A stretch of DNA of 62,070 nt from Paraburkholderia tropica. GTDB lineage: Bacteria; Pseudomonadota; Gammaproteobacteria; Burkholderiales; Burkholderiaceae. Each line of letters starts with the position of its first letter. Position 1 is the stretch's first letter. The DNA lies in contig NZ_CAJZAR010000081.1 in the NCBI RefSeq assembly GCF_914484835.1, positions 1 through 62,070 of the forward strand, given 5' to 3'. The notes beneath the pieces were generated by a model that worked only from the letters and a program-made list of their open reading frames with translations, did not search any database and had not been told where the DNA came from. The position numbers and the translations under genes are program-made. Of this stretch, positions 36,326-45,006 are shown one piece after another.

Positions 36326-37183
36326 ATGGCATTTGGCGTCATCATCATCGGCGACGAGATTCTGTCCGGCCGCCGCACCGACAAGCATCTGCCGAAGGTC
36401 ATCGAACTGCTCGGCGCGCGCGGTCTCACGCTCGACTGGGCCGAATACGTTGGCGACGATCCGGCGCGTATCACCGCCACGCTCAAGCGTTCGTTCGAAT
36501 CGGGCGACATCGTGTTCTCCACGGGCGGCATCGGCGCGACGCCCGACGACCACACGCGTCAGTGTGCGGCGGCCGCGCTGGGCGTGCCGCTCGCGCTGCA
36601 CCCGGACGCCGAAGCGGCGATCAGTGAGCGCATCCGCGACATGCATACGGGCGCCGATCCGGTCGACTTCGCGTCGCCGGAGAATCTGCATCGCTTTCAG
36701 ATGGGCACCTTCCCGCAGGGCTGCGAGATCATTCCGAACGGCTATAACAAGATTCCGGGTTTTTCGATCCGCGATCACCATTTCGTGCCGGGCTTTCCGG
36801 TGATGGCCTGGCCGATGATCGAATGGGTGCTCGATACGAAGTACGCGCATCTGCATCATCAGACGCCGCATGCGGAGAAGTCGCTGCTGGTGTTCGAGCT
36901 GCCGGAGTCGACGCTCACGCCGCTGATGGAGCGCATCGAGCACGATTTTCCGGGCGTGCGCGTGTTCAGCCTGCCGAGCGTCGGCGACACGGAGCGCGGC
37001 GGCATTTACGCGCGCCGGCATATCGATCTGGGCGTGAAGGGCGAGCCCGAGGCGGTGGCGGCGGCCTTCGTGAAGCTGCGCGAAGGCGTGCACCTGCTGG
37101 GCGGCGATGTCGTGGAACCGCCCGCGCCCGGCGAGGGATCGCCGGACCGCGAGCGCCGCAGCGGCCCGCGCGCGGGGTTCTGA
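36326..37183 (+). CDS. Molybdopterin-binding (MoaB/Mog-like) CinA N-terminal family protein
   Basis: A 285-aa cytosolic protein with a single MoCF-biosynthesis/CinA-N domain. The signature GVIIIGDEILSGRRTD is at the N-terminus and FSTGGIGATPDDHTRQ at about 65-80. The C-terminal amidase domain of full-length CinA (NMN deamidase) is absent, so it is the short stand-alone form. The role is unknown; nucleotide or pterin pyrophosphatase activity is known for relatives. GAGG lies upstream of the ATG at 36326. Confidence 0.83.
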   Translation: MAFGVIIIGDEILSGRRTDKHLPKVIELLGARGLTLDWAEYVGDDPARITATLKRSFESGDIVFSTGGIGATPDDHTRQCAAAALGVPLALHPDAEAAISERIRDMHTGADPVDFASPENLHRFQMGTFPQGCEIIPNGYNKIPGFSIRDHHFVPGFPVMAWPMIEWVLDTKYAHLHHQTPHAEKSLLVFELPESTLTPLMERIEHDFPGVRVFSLPSVGDTERGGIYARRHIDLGVKGEPEAVAAAFVKLREGVHLLGGDVVEPPAPGEGSPDRERRSGPRAGF

Positions 37184-37368
37184 GGCTGTTCGCCGATGCG
37201 CATGCGGCCGGGTTAATCGGTGCAAGCGTCGATGCAAGCGTTGACGCAAAGCCGATGCAAGCACCGCCGAAAACGCACAGTAAGCGCGCCGCGCCCGATC
37301 ATCGGCGTGTCACATGCGGCGCTCAGAGTGGCCTGCTGGGCGGGCGGCGGGCGCCGCCCCGTCGCAGG

Positions 37369-37836
37369 TCAGGCGCCGAGCCAGGGCAGGCCGCGGAAGC
37401 ACCAGCCCGTGACCGACTTGCGGTGACCTTCGGCGTTCTTGTCGCCTTCGAAGCCTTCGAGCAGGTCGTAGGCGCGCGTGAAGCCGGCCTTGGCCGCTTC
37501 GATGGCCGCGAGCTTCGAGCGGGCCGCGCTGCGGCAGAGGAACAGCACGGGGGCGTCGGTGTCGCCGACCGCGCTCCTGAGCTGGGCGACGAAGTCGGTG
37601 TTCGGCACGCCGCCAGGATAGCGGGTCCATTCGACGTGGGCGTACTGGCCATCGCCGATCACGGGGCGGCCGACCCAGTCGAGTTCGGCGCGCGTGCGCA
37701 CGTCGACGAGGCGGGTGCGCGGATCGAGTTGCAGAAGCTCGAACGCCTCGGCGGGCGAGAGCGCGCCCGCGTAGGGCAGCTGGTTCTCGACGCGTCGCTG
37801 GTCGGCCTGGGCGTGCAACTGTTCGAGCGTACTCAT
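37369..37836 (-). CDS. Rhodanese-like sulfurtransferase
   Basis: A 155-aa single-domain rhodanese. ALSPAEAFELL and LVDVRTRAELDWVG are the CH2A motifs, and the active-site loop is FLCRSAARSKLAA with the catalytic Cys of CRSAARS. A sulfurtransferase or phosphatase-like role is inferred; the physiological acceptor is unknown. GAGGAGA-type purine stretch precedes the ATG at 37836. It is convergent with the CinA-like gene. Confidence 0.87.
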   Translation of the reverse strand: MSTLEQLHAQADQRRVENQLPYAGALSPAEAFELLQLDPRTRLVDVRTRAELDWVGRPVIGDGQYAHVEWTRYPGGVPNTDFVAQLRSAVGDTDAPVLFLCRSAARSKLAAIEAAKAGFTRAYDLLEGFEGDKNAEGHRKSVTGWCFRGLPWLGA

Positions 37837-38021
37837 GACAGCGGATCTCCTCGGATGTAGGGTGGGTCCAAAAGATCATTCTAGCGCGCTGCATGGGTGC
37901 GGGAACCCCGCATTGCGGGGCATACTCGCGCAATGACGGCGCGCGCATGACCGCTTGCGGGGCGGCGTCAAGGCAAGTCAGGTCGGCCGCATGCGGGCCG
38001 TCAGAAGCCGCGAGGTAATTT

Positions 38022-38038
38022 TGCGCAAGCGTGGTGCA
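38022..38038. promoter_or_regulatory. NtrC-like enhancer site 1
   Basis: TGCGCAAGCGTGGTGCA fits the 17-bp NtrC pattern TGCAC-N7-GTGCA with one weak half-site. Confidence 0.6.
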
Positions 38039-38050
38039 TGATTGACGTTA

Positions 38051-38067
38051 TGCACCATAATGAAGTG
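38051..38067. promoter_or_regulatory. NtrC-like enhancer site 2 (degenerate)
   Basis: TGCACCATAATGAAGTG has a perfect left half-site and a degenerate right one. Together with TGGTGCAT at 38032-38039 it also forms the inverted repeat TGGTGCAT-N10-ATGCACCA. Confidence 0.45.
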
Positions 38068-38091
38068 AGTTTCACGCGCCAAATCCGGGAT

Positions 38092-38108
38092 TGCACGGAT
38101 GTGGTGCA
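38092..38108. promoter_or_regulatory. NtrC-like enhancer site 3 (near-consensus)
   Basis: TGCACGGATGTGGTGCA matches TGCAC-N7-GTGCA exactly. It lies about 125 bp upstream of the predicted sigma-54 start, a usual enhancer distance. Confidence 0.8.
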
Positions 38109-38205
38109 TGAAGGCGCTTCGGCCGGCGGGCCCGCTCGCCGACGAGGCGCGGATTTTTCGTCCAGGTGCGCGTCAGCATTGGGTTTGTTCCAGGTTGGCG
38201 CATAC

Positions 38206-38223
38206 TTGGCACGGAAGCTGCTT
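38206..38223 (+). promoter_or_regulatory. Sigma-54 promoter of glnA
   Basis: TTGGCACGGAAGCTGCTT matches TGGCAC-N5-TTGC; the invariant GG (38208-38209) and GC (38220-38221) are separated by exactly 10 bp. The predicted start is near 38233, giving a leader of about 108 nt. Confidence 0.85.
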
Positions 38224-38340
38224 TATCTGTCGCGATCGTTCGCAGCCGGTCTGCGCAAGCGGGCCGGGCAGCAACCGGCGACTAACAAGGATTGGGACGG
38301 CGGCAGCGTTCGCCGAAATCGTTAATCAGGAGAATAGGTT

Positions 38341-39756
38341 ATGAGTAAATCCGTGGCCGACGTCATGCAACTCGTCAAGGACGAAGACGTCAAGTTTGTC
38401 GACTTCCGCTTTACCGACACGCGCGGCAAAGAGCAACACGTCTCGGTTCCGCTGTCGCACTTCGACGAAGACAAGTTCGAGTCGGGTCATGCATTTGACG
38501 GTTCGTCGATCGCCGGCTGGAAGGGCATCGAAGCCTCGGACATGCTGCTCGTTCCGGACGCGAACACGGCCTTCATCGACCCGTTCTACGAAGAACCGAC
38601 GCTGGTCCTGACCTGCGACGTGGTCGAACCGGCTGACGGCAAGGGCTACGAGCGCGACCCGCGCTCGCTCGCGAAGCGCGCTGAAGCGTACCTCAAGAGC
38701 ACGGGCCTCGGCGACACGGCCTTCTTCGGCCCGGAACCCGAATTCTTCATTTTCGACTCGGTCCAGTGGAACACGGACATGTCGGGCTCGTTCGTCAAGA
38801 TCGGCTCGGAAGAAGCACCGTGGTCGTCGAGCAAGGAATTCGAAGGCGGCAACACGGGTCACCGTCCGGGCGTCAAGGGCGGCTACTTCCCGGTCGCGCC
38901 GGTCGACACGTTCCAGGACATCCGTTCGGAAATGTGTCTGCTGCTCGAACAGATCGGCATCCCGGTCGAAGTGCACCACCACGAAGTCGCTGGTCAAGGC
39001 CAGAACGAAATCGGCACGAAGTTCTCGACGCTGGTTCAGCGCGCGGACTGGACGCAGCAGATGAAGTACATCATCCATAACGTGGCGCACACGTATGGCA
39101 AGACGGCTACGTTCATGCCGAAGCCGATCGTTGGCGACAACGGTTCGGGCATGCACGTTCACCAGTCGATCTGGAAGGACGGCCAGAACCTGTTCGCAGG
39201 CAACGGCTACGCAGGTCTGTCGGAATTCGCGCTGTTCTACATCGGCGGCATCATCAAGCACGCTCGCGCGCTGAACGCCATCACGAACCCGTCGACGAAC
39301 TCGTACAAGCGTCTGGTTCCGCACTTCGAAGCACCGGTCAAGCTGGCTTACTCGGCACGCAACCGTTCGGCATCGATCCGTATTCCGCACGTCTCGAACC
39401 CGAAGGGCCGCCGTATCGAAACGCGCTTCCCGGACCCGATGGCCAACCCGTACCTGTGCTTCTCGGCACTGATGATGGCAGGTCTGGACGGCGTGCAGAA
39501 CAAGATCCATCCGGGCGAAGCCGCCGACAAGAACCTGTACGACCTGCCGCCGGAAGAGGATGCAAAGATCCCGACCGTCTGCGCCGGCCTCGACCAGGCT
39601 CTGGAAGCGCTCGACAAGGATCGCGAATTCCTGACGCGCGGTGGCGTGTTCACGGATTCGATGATCGACGCCTACCTCGCACTGAAGGAAGGCGAACTGC
39701 AACGCGTGCGCATGACGACGCACCCGGTCGAGTTCGAACTGTACTACTCGCTGTAA
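38341..39756 (+). CDS. glnA: Glutamine synthetase, type I
   Basis: Cytosolic dodecameric enzyme that makes glutamine from glutamate, ammonia and ATP. The 471-aa length and motifs are those of GSI-beta: FDGSSIAGWKGI, GPEPEFFIFD, metal/ATP-site segments VEVHHHEVAGQGQNEIG and NGSGMHVHQSIWKDG, NPSTNSYKRLVP and RNRSASIRIP. The adenylylation site is the Tyr in KNLYDLPPEE. AGGAGA precedes the ATG. Nitrogen-limited transcription by NtrC and sigma-54 is indicated by the upstream sites; ntrB and ntrC follow directly. Confidence 0.97.
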   Translation: MSKSVADVMQLVKDEDVKFVDFRFTDTRGKEQHVSVPLSHFDEDKFESGHAFDGSSIAGWKGIEASDMLLVPDANTAFIDPFYEEPTLVLTCDVVEPADGKGYERDPRSLAKRAEAYLKSTGLGDTAFFGPEPEFFIFDSVQWNTDMSGSFVKIGSEEAPWSSSKEFEGGNTGHRPGVKGGYFPVAPVDTFQDIRSEMCLLLEQIGIPVEVHHHEVAGQGQNEIGTKFSTLVQRADWTQQMKYIIHNVAHTYGKTATFMPKPIVGDNGSGMHVHQSIWKDGQNLFAGNGYAGLSEFALFYIGGIIKHARALNAITNPSTNSYKRLVPHFEAPVKLAYSARNRSASIRIPHVSNPKGRRIETRFPDPMANPYLCFSALMMAGLDGVQNKIHPGEAADKNLYDLPPEEDAKIPTVCAGLDQALEALDKDREFLTRGGVFTDSMIDAYLALKEGELQRVRMTTHPVEFELYYSL

Positions 39757-39834
39757 AGCGCGCTGTAATCGACGATGGCGCTTCGCTCGCAGCCGCGTAG
39801 CGAAGTGTCCATCCGACATCGGCGATCGGTCATG

Positions 39835-39860
39835 AAGGGACGGCGGTGCCGTCCCTTTTT
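39835..39860 (+). terminator. Intercistronic terminator between glnA and ntrB
   Basis: AAGGGACGGC (39835-39844) and GCCGTCCCTT (39848-39857) form a 10-bp stem with a GGT loop and trailing Ts. It probably lowers read-through so that ntrBC are expressed less than glnA. Confidence 0.85.
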
Positions 39861-39941
39861 CGTTGGTCCGCTCGCCGCGTTGCCGTCATTCAACGACAGG
39901 GACAGGGAGCCGGTGCGCCGCGTGGCGGCCGGCCATGCAAG

Positions 39942-41084
39942 ATGGTGCTCAAGAATCTGATCAAGGCAAGAAAGGGCCATGCGGAGCCGCTCTCGGACGA
40001 CGCGCCGCTCGTCGAGTCGGGTCTCTTGCCCGGCTTCGAGGCGCTGCCCACCGTCGTGCTCGTGCTCGAGAAGCGCAGCCTGCGCGTGGCGTTTGCGAAT
40101 CCCTCGGCCGAGGCGATGCTCGACCTCTCGCGCCGGCAGCTCTCGCAGATGGTGTGGTCCGATCTGTTCTCGAATGCCGACGAACTGCTCGAAACCATTG
40201 CGTCGATCGCCGCGCACCGCTTTCACGCGACGCGCCTCGACGCCTCGCTCGAACGGCCGGGCCGCGAGTCGCTGCATGTGCATGCGATCGTCGGCTTTCT
40301 GGAGAGCGCGCCCGACTACGTGCTGCTCGAACTGTTCGAGAACGAGCGGCATATCCGTACCGACCGCGAGGAGCGCATTCACGACCTCGCGACGGTCAAC
40401 AAACATCTGATCCGCAATCTCGCGCACGAGATCAAGAATCCGCTCGGCGGCATTCGCGGCGCGGCGCAGTTGCTCGAATTCGAACTCGGCACGCTCGAGC
40501 GCGGCGAGTTGCGCGAGTACACGCAGGTGGTCATCAAGGAGTCGGACCGTCTGCAAACGCTGGTCGACCGGCTGCTCGAACCGCATCGTCATCCGCATAT
40601 CGTCGGCGACGTGAATATTCACGAAGTCTGCGAGCGCGTGCGCGCCGTGATTCTCGCGGAGTTTCCGCGCGGTCTCACGATCGAGCGCGATTACGACGTG
40701 AGCGTGCCCGACCTGCGAGGCGACAAGGAGCAGCTGATTCAGGCGCTGCTCAACATCGTGCGCAACGCGGCGCAGGCGCTGCGCGAACGCATTTCGCAAG
40801 GCGACGCGCGCATCGAATTGCGCACGCGCATCGCGCGCAAGATCACGATTTCAAAACGCCTGTGCAAGCTGGCATTGGACTTGCATATCATCGACAACGG
40901 CCCCGGCATTCCCGAGGACATCCGCGATCGCATCTTCTATCCGCTCGTCTCCGGACGCGAGGATGGCAGCGGTCTCGGCCTCACGCTCGCGCAGACCTTC
41001 GTGCAACAGCACGACGGCCTGATCGAAGTGGAAAGCCGGCCCGGTCATACCGAGTTTCAGATTTTGCTGCCGCTCGACAACTGA
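39942..41084 (+). CDS. glnL: Nitrogen regulation sensor kinase NtrB (GlnL)
   Basis: A 380-aa cytosolic histidine kinase that phosphorylates NtrC when glutamine is low, under PII control. It has an N-terminal PAS domain (about 25-140, LPTVVLVLEKRSLRVAFANP), the phospho-acceptor His162 in NLAHEIKNPLGGIRGAAQLL, the N box LLNIVRNAAQAL and G boxes DNGPGIP and GSGLGLTLAQTF. The start at 39942 is the first ATG in a good context; the ribosome site is weak. There is a 185-bp gap from glnA containing a terminator. Confidence 0.94.
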   Translation: MVLKNLIKARKGHAEPLSDDAPLVESGLLPGFEALPTVVLVLEKRSLRVAFANPSAEAMLDLSRRQLSQMVWSDLFSNADELLETIASIAAHRFHATRLDASLERPGRESLHVHAIVGFLESAPDYVLLELFENERHIRTDREERIHDLATVNKHLIRNLAHEIKNPLGGIRGAAQLLEFELGTLERGELREYTQVVIKESDRLQTLVDRLLEPHRHPHIVGDVNIHEVCERVRAVILAEFPRGLTIERDYDVSVPDLRGDKEQLIQALLNIVRNAAQALRERISQGDARIELRTRIARKITISKRLCKLALDLHIIDNGPGIPEDIRDRIFYPLVSGREDGSGLGLTLAQTFVQQHDGLIEVESRPGHTEFQILLPLDN

Positions 41085-41124
41085 TCTCACGACCCGCAAG
41101 CCACCAAGACTTCTGACCGACCTT

Positions 41125-42699
41125 ATGAAGCCGATCTGGATAGTTGACGACGACCAATCAATTCGCTGGGTGCTCGAAAAAGCACTCGCACGCGAAAATT
41201 TCGCCACCCGCAGCTTCTCGAACGTGCGTGAGGCCGCGAGCGCGCTCGACCACGACAGCCCGCAGGTGCTCGTCTCCGATATCCGCATGCCTGGCGGCTC
41301 GGGGCTCGAACTGCTGCAGACCGTGCGCGAGCGTCTGCCGGGACTGCCCGTCATCATCATGACCGCGTTCTCCGACCTCGACAGCGCGGTGGCCGCGTTC
41401 CAGGGCGGTGCATTCGAATATCTCGCCAAGCCCTTCGATGTCGACAAGGCCGTCGAGCTGATCCGCCGCGCCGTCGACGAAAGCATGCGCGGCGAACAGC
41501 AGTGGGACGACCGTCCCGCCGAAGCGCCCGAGATGCTGGGCCAGGCGCCCGCGATGCAGGACATGTTCCGCGCGATCGGCCGTCTCTCGCATTCGGCGGC
41601 GACTGTGCTCATCACGGGCGAGTCGGGCACCGGAAAGGAGCTTGTTGCGCGCGCCTTGCACCGACATAGCCCACGCGCGAACGGTCCGTTCATCGCGCTG
41701 AACACCGCGGCCATTCCGAAAGATCTTCTGGAATCCGAACTGTTCGGCCATGAGCGCGGCGCGTTCACGGGCGCGCAGGCGATGCGTCAAGGCCGCTTCG
41801 AGCAAGCTGAGAACGGCACGCTGTTTCTCGACGAAATCGGCGACATGCCGTTCGATCTGCAAACGCGTCTGCTGCGTGTGCTCTCCGACGGCCAGTTCTA
41901 TCGCGTGGGCGGCCACAATCCGCTGCGCGCGAACGTGCGCGTGATCGCGGCCACGCACCAGAATCTGGAAACGCGCGTGCGTCAGGGTTTGTTCCGCGAG
42001 GACTTGTATCACCGCCTCAACGTGATCCGGCTGCGTCTGCCCGCGTTGCGCGAGCGTAGCGAGGATATCCCGCTGCTCACGCGCCACTTCCTGCAAAAGA
42101 GCGCGCGCGAACTGGGCGTGGAACCCAAGCGCGTCTCCGATGAAGCGCTTGCGTATATGTCGTCGTTGCCGTTCCAGGGCAATGTGCGCCAGCTCGAGAA
42201 TCTCGCGAACTGGCTCACGGTGATGGCGCCCGCGCAGACCATCGAAATCAAGGATCTGCCGCCCGATCTGCTGCCGTCGCATGTCGCGACGGGCGAGGGC
42301 GCGGCGGTGGCGAGCGAGCTGGCTAACGGCGCCGGGTCGTACGAGGGCGCGGCGGCGGGTGCAGCGGGGGCCGTGAGCGGCGCGCCGGGCACGGCAAGCG
42401 TGTCCGGTTTCGGTGGCGCGGTGGGCGGCGCGGCAGGCGGATTCTCCGCGGCCAACGGCGTGGCCGCTGCGGCCGCGCTGGCGGTCAGCGTCTGGGAAAG
42501 CGGCTTACGCACGGAAGTCGCCCGCCTGCTGCGAGAAAACAGCGCCGACGTCATGGACGAACTCTCGCGCCGTTTCGAGGCCGCCGTGATTCGCGAGGCG
42601 CTCGACTTCACGCGCGGCCGCAAGGTCGAGGCGGCAGAGCGCCTCGGCATTGGCCGCAACACCATCACGCGCAAGATCCAGGAACTCAATCTGGAATAA
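41125..42699 (+). CDS. glnG: Nitrogen regulation response regulator NtrC (GlnG)
   Basis: A 524-aa sigma-54-dependent activator. The receiver domain has phospho-Asp52 (VSDIRMPGGSG) with conserved T80 and K102; the AAA+ domain has Walker A GESGTGKE (165-172), the sigma-54 contact loop GAFTGA (212-217) and Walker B GTLFLDE (231-237); the C-terminus is a Fis-type helix-turn-helix (VEAAERLGIGRNTITRKIQE). Unusual is a Gly/Ala/Ser-rich linker at about 390-455 that makes it some 50 residues longer than E. coli NtrC. It probably acts on the sites upstream of glnA. Confidence 0.95.
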   Translation: MKPIWIVDDDQSIRWVLEKALARENFATRSFSNVREAASALDHDSPQVLVSDIRMPGGSGLELLQTVRERLPGLPVIIMTAFSDLDSAVAAFQGGAFEYLAKPFDVDKAVELIRRAVDESMRGEQQWDDRPAEAPEMLGQAPAMQDMFRAIGRLSHSAATVLITGESGTGKELVARALHRHSPRANGPFIALNTAAIPKDLLESELFGHERGAFTGAQAMRQGRFEQAENGTLFLDEIGDMPFDLQTRLLRVLSDGQFYRVGGHNPLRANVRVIAATHQNLETRVRQGLFREDLYHRLNVIRLRLPALRERSEDIPLLTRHFLQKSARELGVEPKRVSDEALAYMSSLPFQGNVRQLENLANWLTVMAPAQTIEIKDLPPDLLPSHVATGEGAAVASELANGAGSYEGAAAGAAGAVSGAPGTASVSGFGGAVGGAAGGFSAANGVAAAAALAVSVWESGLRTEVARLLRENSADVMDELSRRFEAAVIREALDFTRGRKVEAAERLGIGRNTITRKIQELNLE

Positions 42700-42724
42700 G
42701 CGCTGAAATGAGCGCTGAAGTTAG

Positions 42725-42769
42725 CGCGCAGGGTGCATCGGCTCCGCGCGAGCCGATGCACCCTGCGCG
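42725..42769. repeat. Perfect 19-bp hairpin downstream of ntrC
   Basis: The arms CGCGCAGGGTGCATCGGCT (42725-42743) and AGCCGATGCACCCTGCGCG (42751-42769) enclose CCGCGCG. There is no U tract, so it is not a standard terminator. It could be an RNA 3'-end stabiliser or a protein-binding palindrome. The flanking sequence repeats GCGCTGAA twice. Confidence 0.75.
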
Positions 42770-42824
42770 TGCCCGTTCACGCGCTGGGGCATAATCGACG
42801 CTGGTTTCTTGCAGACGATCGAAC

Positions 42825-44906
42825 ATGCCCGTGACTTCTCCCTGGCCCGCCGAGGCCGATCCCTTTCTCTCCCTTGAATCGCTCGACGATCCCGCCGCCA
42901 TGACGTGGGTCGAGGCGCAGAACGCGCGCACGCGTGCCGCGTGGCAAGGCGGCGCGCGTTTCGACGCGCTGGAGAAGCGTCTCGCGCAGGCGTACTTGCC
43001 GCGCGAGCGGCCCGTGATTCCGAGCCGCTGGCTCGAGTGGGCCTACGATCTCTGGGAGGACGAGGACAACCCGAAGGGCCTGTGGCGCCGCGCGAAATGG
43101 GCCGACTGGCGCGCGCATCGTCCCGAGTGGCAAACGCTGCTCGACTTCGACGCGCTCGGCGCGGCCGAAGGCATGCCGTGGGTTTGCGCGGGCATCGACA
43201 TTCTGTATCCCGATGGCGATCGCGCGCTGATCCAGCTGTCCGATGGCGGCGCCGACGCCGTCACGGTGCGCGAGTTCGATCTCGAACGGCGCGTGTTCGT
43301 CGATGGCGGTTTCTGCATCGAGAAGGAAGGCAAGCACACGATTTCGTGGATCGATCGCGACACGGTTTACGTCGGCTGGGATCACGGCAAGAAGACGCTC
43401 ACGCGCTCGGGTTATCCGCGTGAAGTACGGCGCTGGACGCGCGGTACGCGTCTCGTCGATGCGCCCGTGGTGTTTCGCGGCGAGTTCGACGACATCAGCG
43501 TCGAAGGCGATTACGATCCGGTCGAGCAGCGGCACGACGTGGTGCGCGCCGTCGACTTCTTCGATTCATATACGTATCGTCTCGATGCGCGCGGCGAGTG
43601 GCAGCTCTACGACGTGCCGTCGCATGTGGCCGTGGGCGCGTGGCACGGCTGGCTCATGCTCGAACCGCGTCTCGACTGGACCCTCGGCGCGCAGACGTAT
43701 GCGGGCGGTTCGCTGCTCGCGATACGCGAGGACGCGTTCGTGGCCGGCGATCGCAATTTCACGGCGCTCTTCACGCCCACGCCCGTGACCTCCGCGTGCG
43801 ACTGGACCAATACGAAAAACGTCTTGATCGTCTCCTGGCTCGACGACGTGCAAAGCCGCACGATGCTCTGGCAACCGTCCGAACGCGACGGCGTGTGGAC
43901 GTGGCATTCGCGCAGCTTTCCGGGGCGCGCGAGTTCGCAGGTCGATGTCTCGCCGATCGAAGATACGCTCAACGACGAAGTGTTCGTCGACGTCGACGAC
44001 TATTTGCTGCCGCCCGAATACTGGCTCGCCGATCTCGCGCAGCAGGATTTACAGAACTGGGAACTGCTCGATCGCTGGCCCACGCAGTTCGACGCCGGTC
44101 CGTTCACCGTGATCCGCTCGCATGCGCGTTCGGCGGACGGCACGATGGTGCCGTTCACCGTGGTCGGCCCGCGCGACGCGCTTCAGGGCGAGGCGCGCAA
44201 GCCGCTGCCGTGTCTGCTCACGGGTTATGGCGGCTTTTCGATCGCGCTGACGCCGCAATACCTGGTGGGATCGGGCATCGGCTGGCTGGAGCAGGGCGGC
44301 ATCGTGGCGATCGCGCATATCCGCGGTGGCGGCGAATACGGCACGGCGTGGCACGTGCAGGCGCAGCGCGAACATCGGCAGCGTTCGTTCGACGACTTCA
44401 TCGCCGTCTCGCAGGCCCTGGTTTCGCAGGGCTATACGAGCGCGCCGCAACTCGGCATCAAGGGCGGCAGCAACGGCGGCCTGCTCGTGGGCGTGTGCAT
44501 GGTGCAGCGTCCCGAGCTGTTCGGCGCGGTGGTCTGCGAAGTGCCGCTGCTCGACATGGAGCGGTATCCCCTGCTGCACGCGGGCGCTTCGTGGATCGAC
44601 GAATACGGCGATCCTGAGGATTCCGAAGAAGGCGCTGCGCTCGCCGCGTACTCGCCGTATCAGCGCGTGCAGCCGGGCGTGCTGTACCCGCCGGTGCTGT
44701 TCACGACCTCGACCAGCGACGACCGCGTGCACCCCGCGCACGCGCGCAAGATGGTCGCGCGCATGCAGGAGCAGGGGCACGCGAACGTCTGGTATCTGGA
44801 GAACACGGAAGGCGGCCATGGGCCGGGCAGCGACTCGCTGGAACGCGCGCAGTACGATGCGCTCGTGTACCGCTTCCTGTGGACCACGCTCGGCGGAACG
44901 TGGTGA
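42825..44906 (+). CDS. Prolyl oligopeptidase family serine peptidase (S9A)
   Basis: A 693-aa cytosolic peptidase cleaving short peptides. An N-terminal beta-propeller precedes the alpha/beta-hydrolase domain, in which GGSNGG carries catalytic Ser549; DDRVHP (Asp632/633) and EGGHG (near 662) supply Asp and His. YGGFSIALTP and AHIRGGGEYG are typical of the family's oxyanion region. No signal peptide is seen (MPVTSPWPAEADPFLSLE). Oligopeptidase B is the nearest alternative, but the acidic S1 residues that define it were not checked. Confidence 0.87.
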   Translation: MPVTSPWPAEADPFLSLESLDDPAAMTWVEAQNARTRAAWQGGARFDALEKRLAQAYLPRERPVIPSRWLEWAYDLWEDEDNPKGLWRRAKWADWRAHRPEWQTLLDFDALGAAEGMPWVCAGIDILYPDGDRALIQLSDGGADAVTVREFDLERRVFVDGGFCIEKEGKHTISWIDRDTVYVGWDHGKKTLTRSGYPREVRRWTRGTRLVDAPVVFRGEFDDISVEGDYDPVEQRHDVVRAVDFFDSYTYRLDARGEWQLYDVPSHVAVGAWHGWLMLEPRLDWTLGAQTYAGGSLLAIREDAFVAGDRNFTALFTPTPVTSACDWTNTKNVLIVSWLDDVQSRTMLWQPSERDGVWTWHSRSFPGRASSQVDVSPIEDTLNDEVFVDVDDYLLPPEYWLADLAQQDLQNWELLDRWPTQFDAGPFTVIRSHARSADGTMVPFTVVGPRDALQGEARKPLPCLLTGYGGFSIALTPQYLVGSGIGWLEQGGIVAIAHIRGGGEYGTAWHVQAQREHRQRSFDDFIAVSQALVSQGYTSAPQLGIKGGSNGGLLVGVCMVQRPELFGAVVCEVPLLDMERYPLLHAGASWIDEYGDPEDSEEGAALAAYSPYQRVQPGVLYPPVLFTTSTSDDRVHPAHARKMVARMQEQGHANVWYLENTEGGHGPGSDSLERAQYDALVYRFLWTTLGGTW

Positions 44907-45006
44907 GAGCCGTGAGGCGCGCGTGCGCCTCGCATGGCTTGAGCCGCGAGCGGGCCGCCCGTGCGCCCGCTCGCTGCGTTCAGGGCGCCTGGCCTGCTTA
45001 ACCCGC

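Larger units (their letters stand above)
37837..38340. other. Regulatory region upstream of glnA
   Basis: This 504-bp divergent spacer contains the nitrogen-control elements of glnA (three NtrC-like sites and a sigma-54 promoter, listed separately) and, on the left, the rhodanese promoter. Short frames here are not convincing genes. Confidence 0.6.

Noticed and set aside
38042..38061. TTGACG...CATAAT as a sigma-70 promoter for glnA
   Set aside because: The spacer is only 8 bp; the sigma-54 site at 38206 is far better.
38326..39819. Long minus-strand frame opposite glnA
   Set aside because: Shadow of glnA; no ribosome site or domain.
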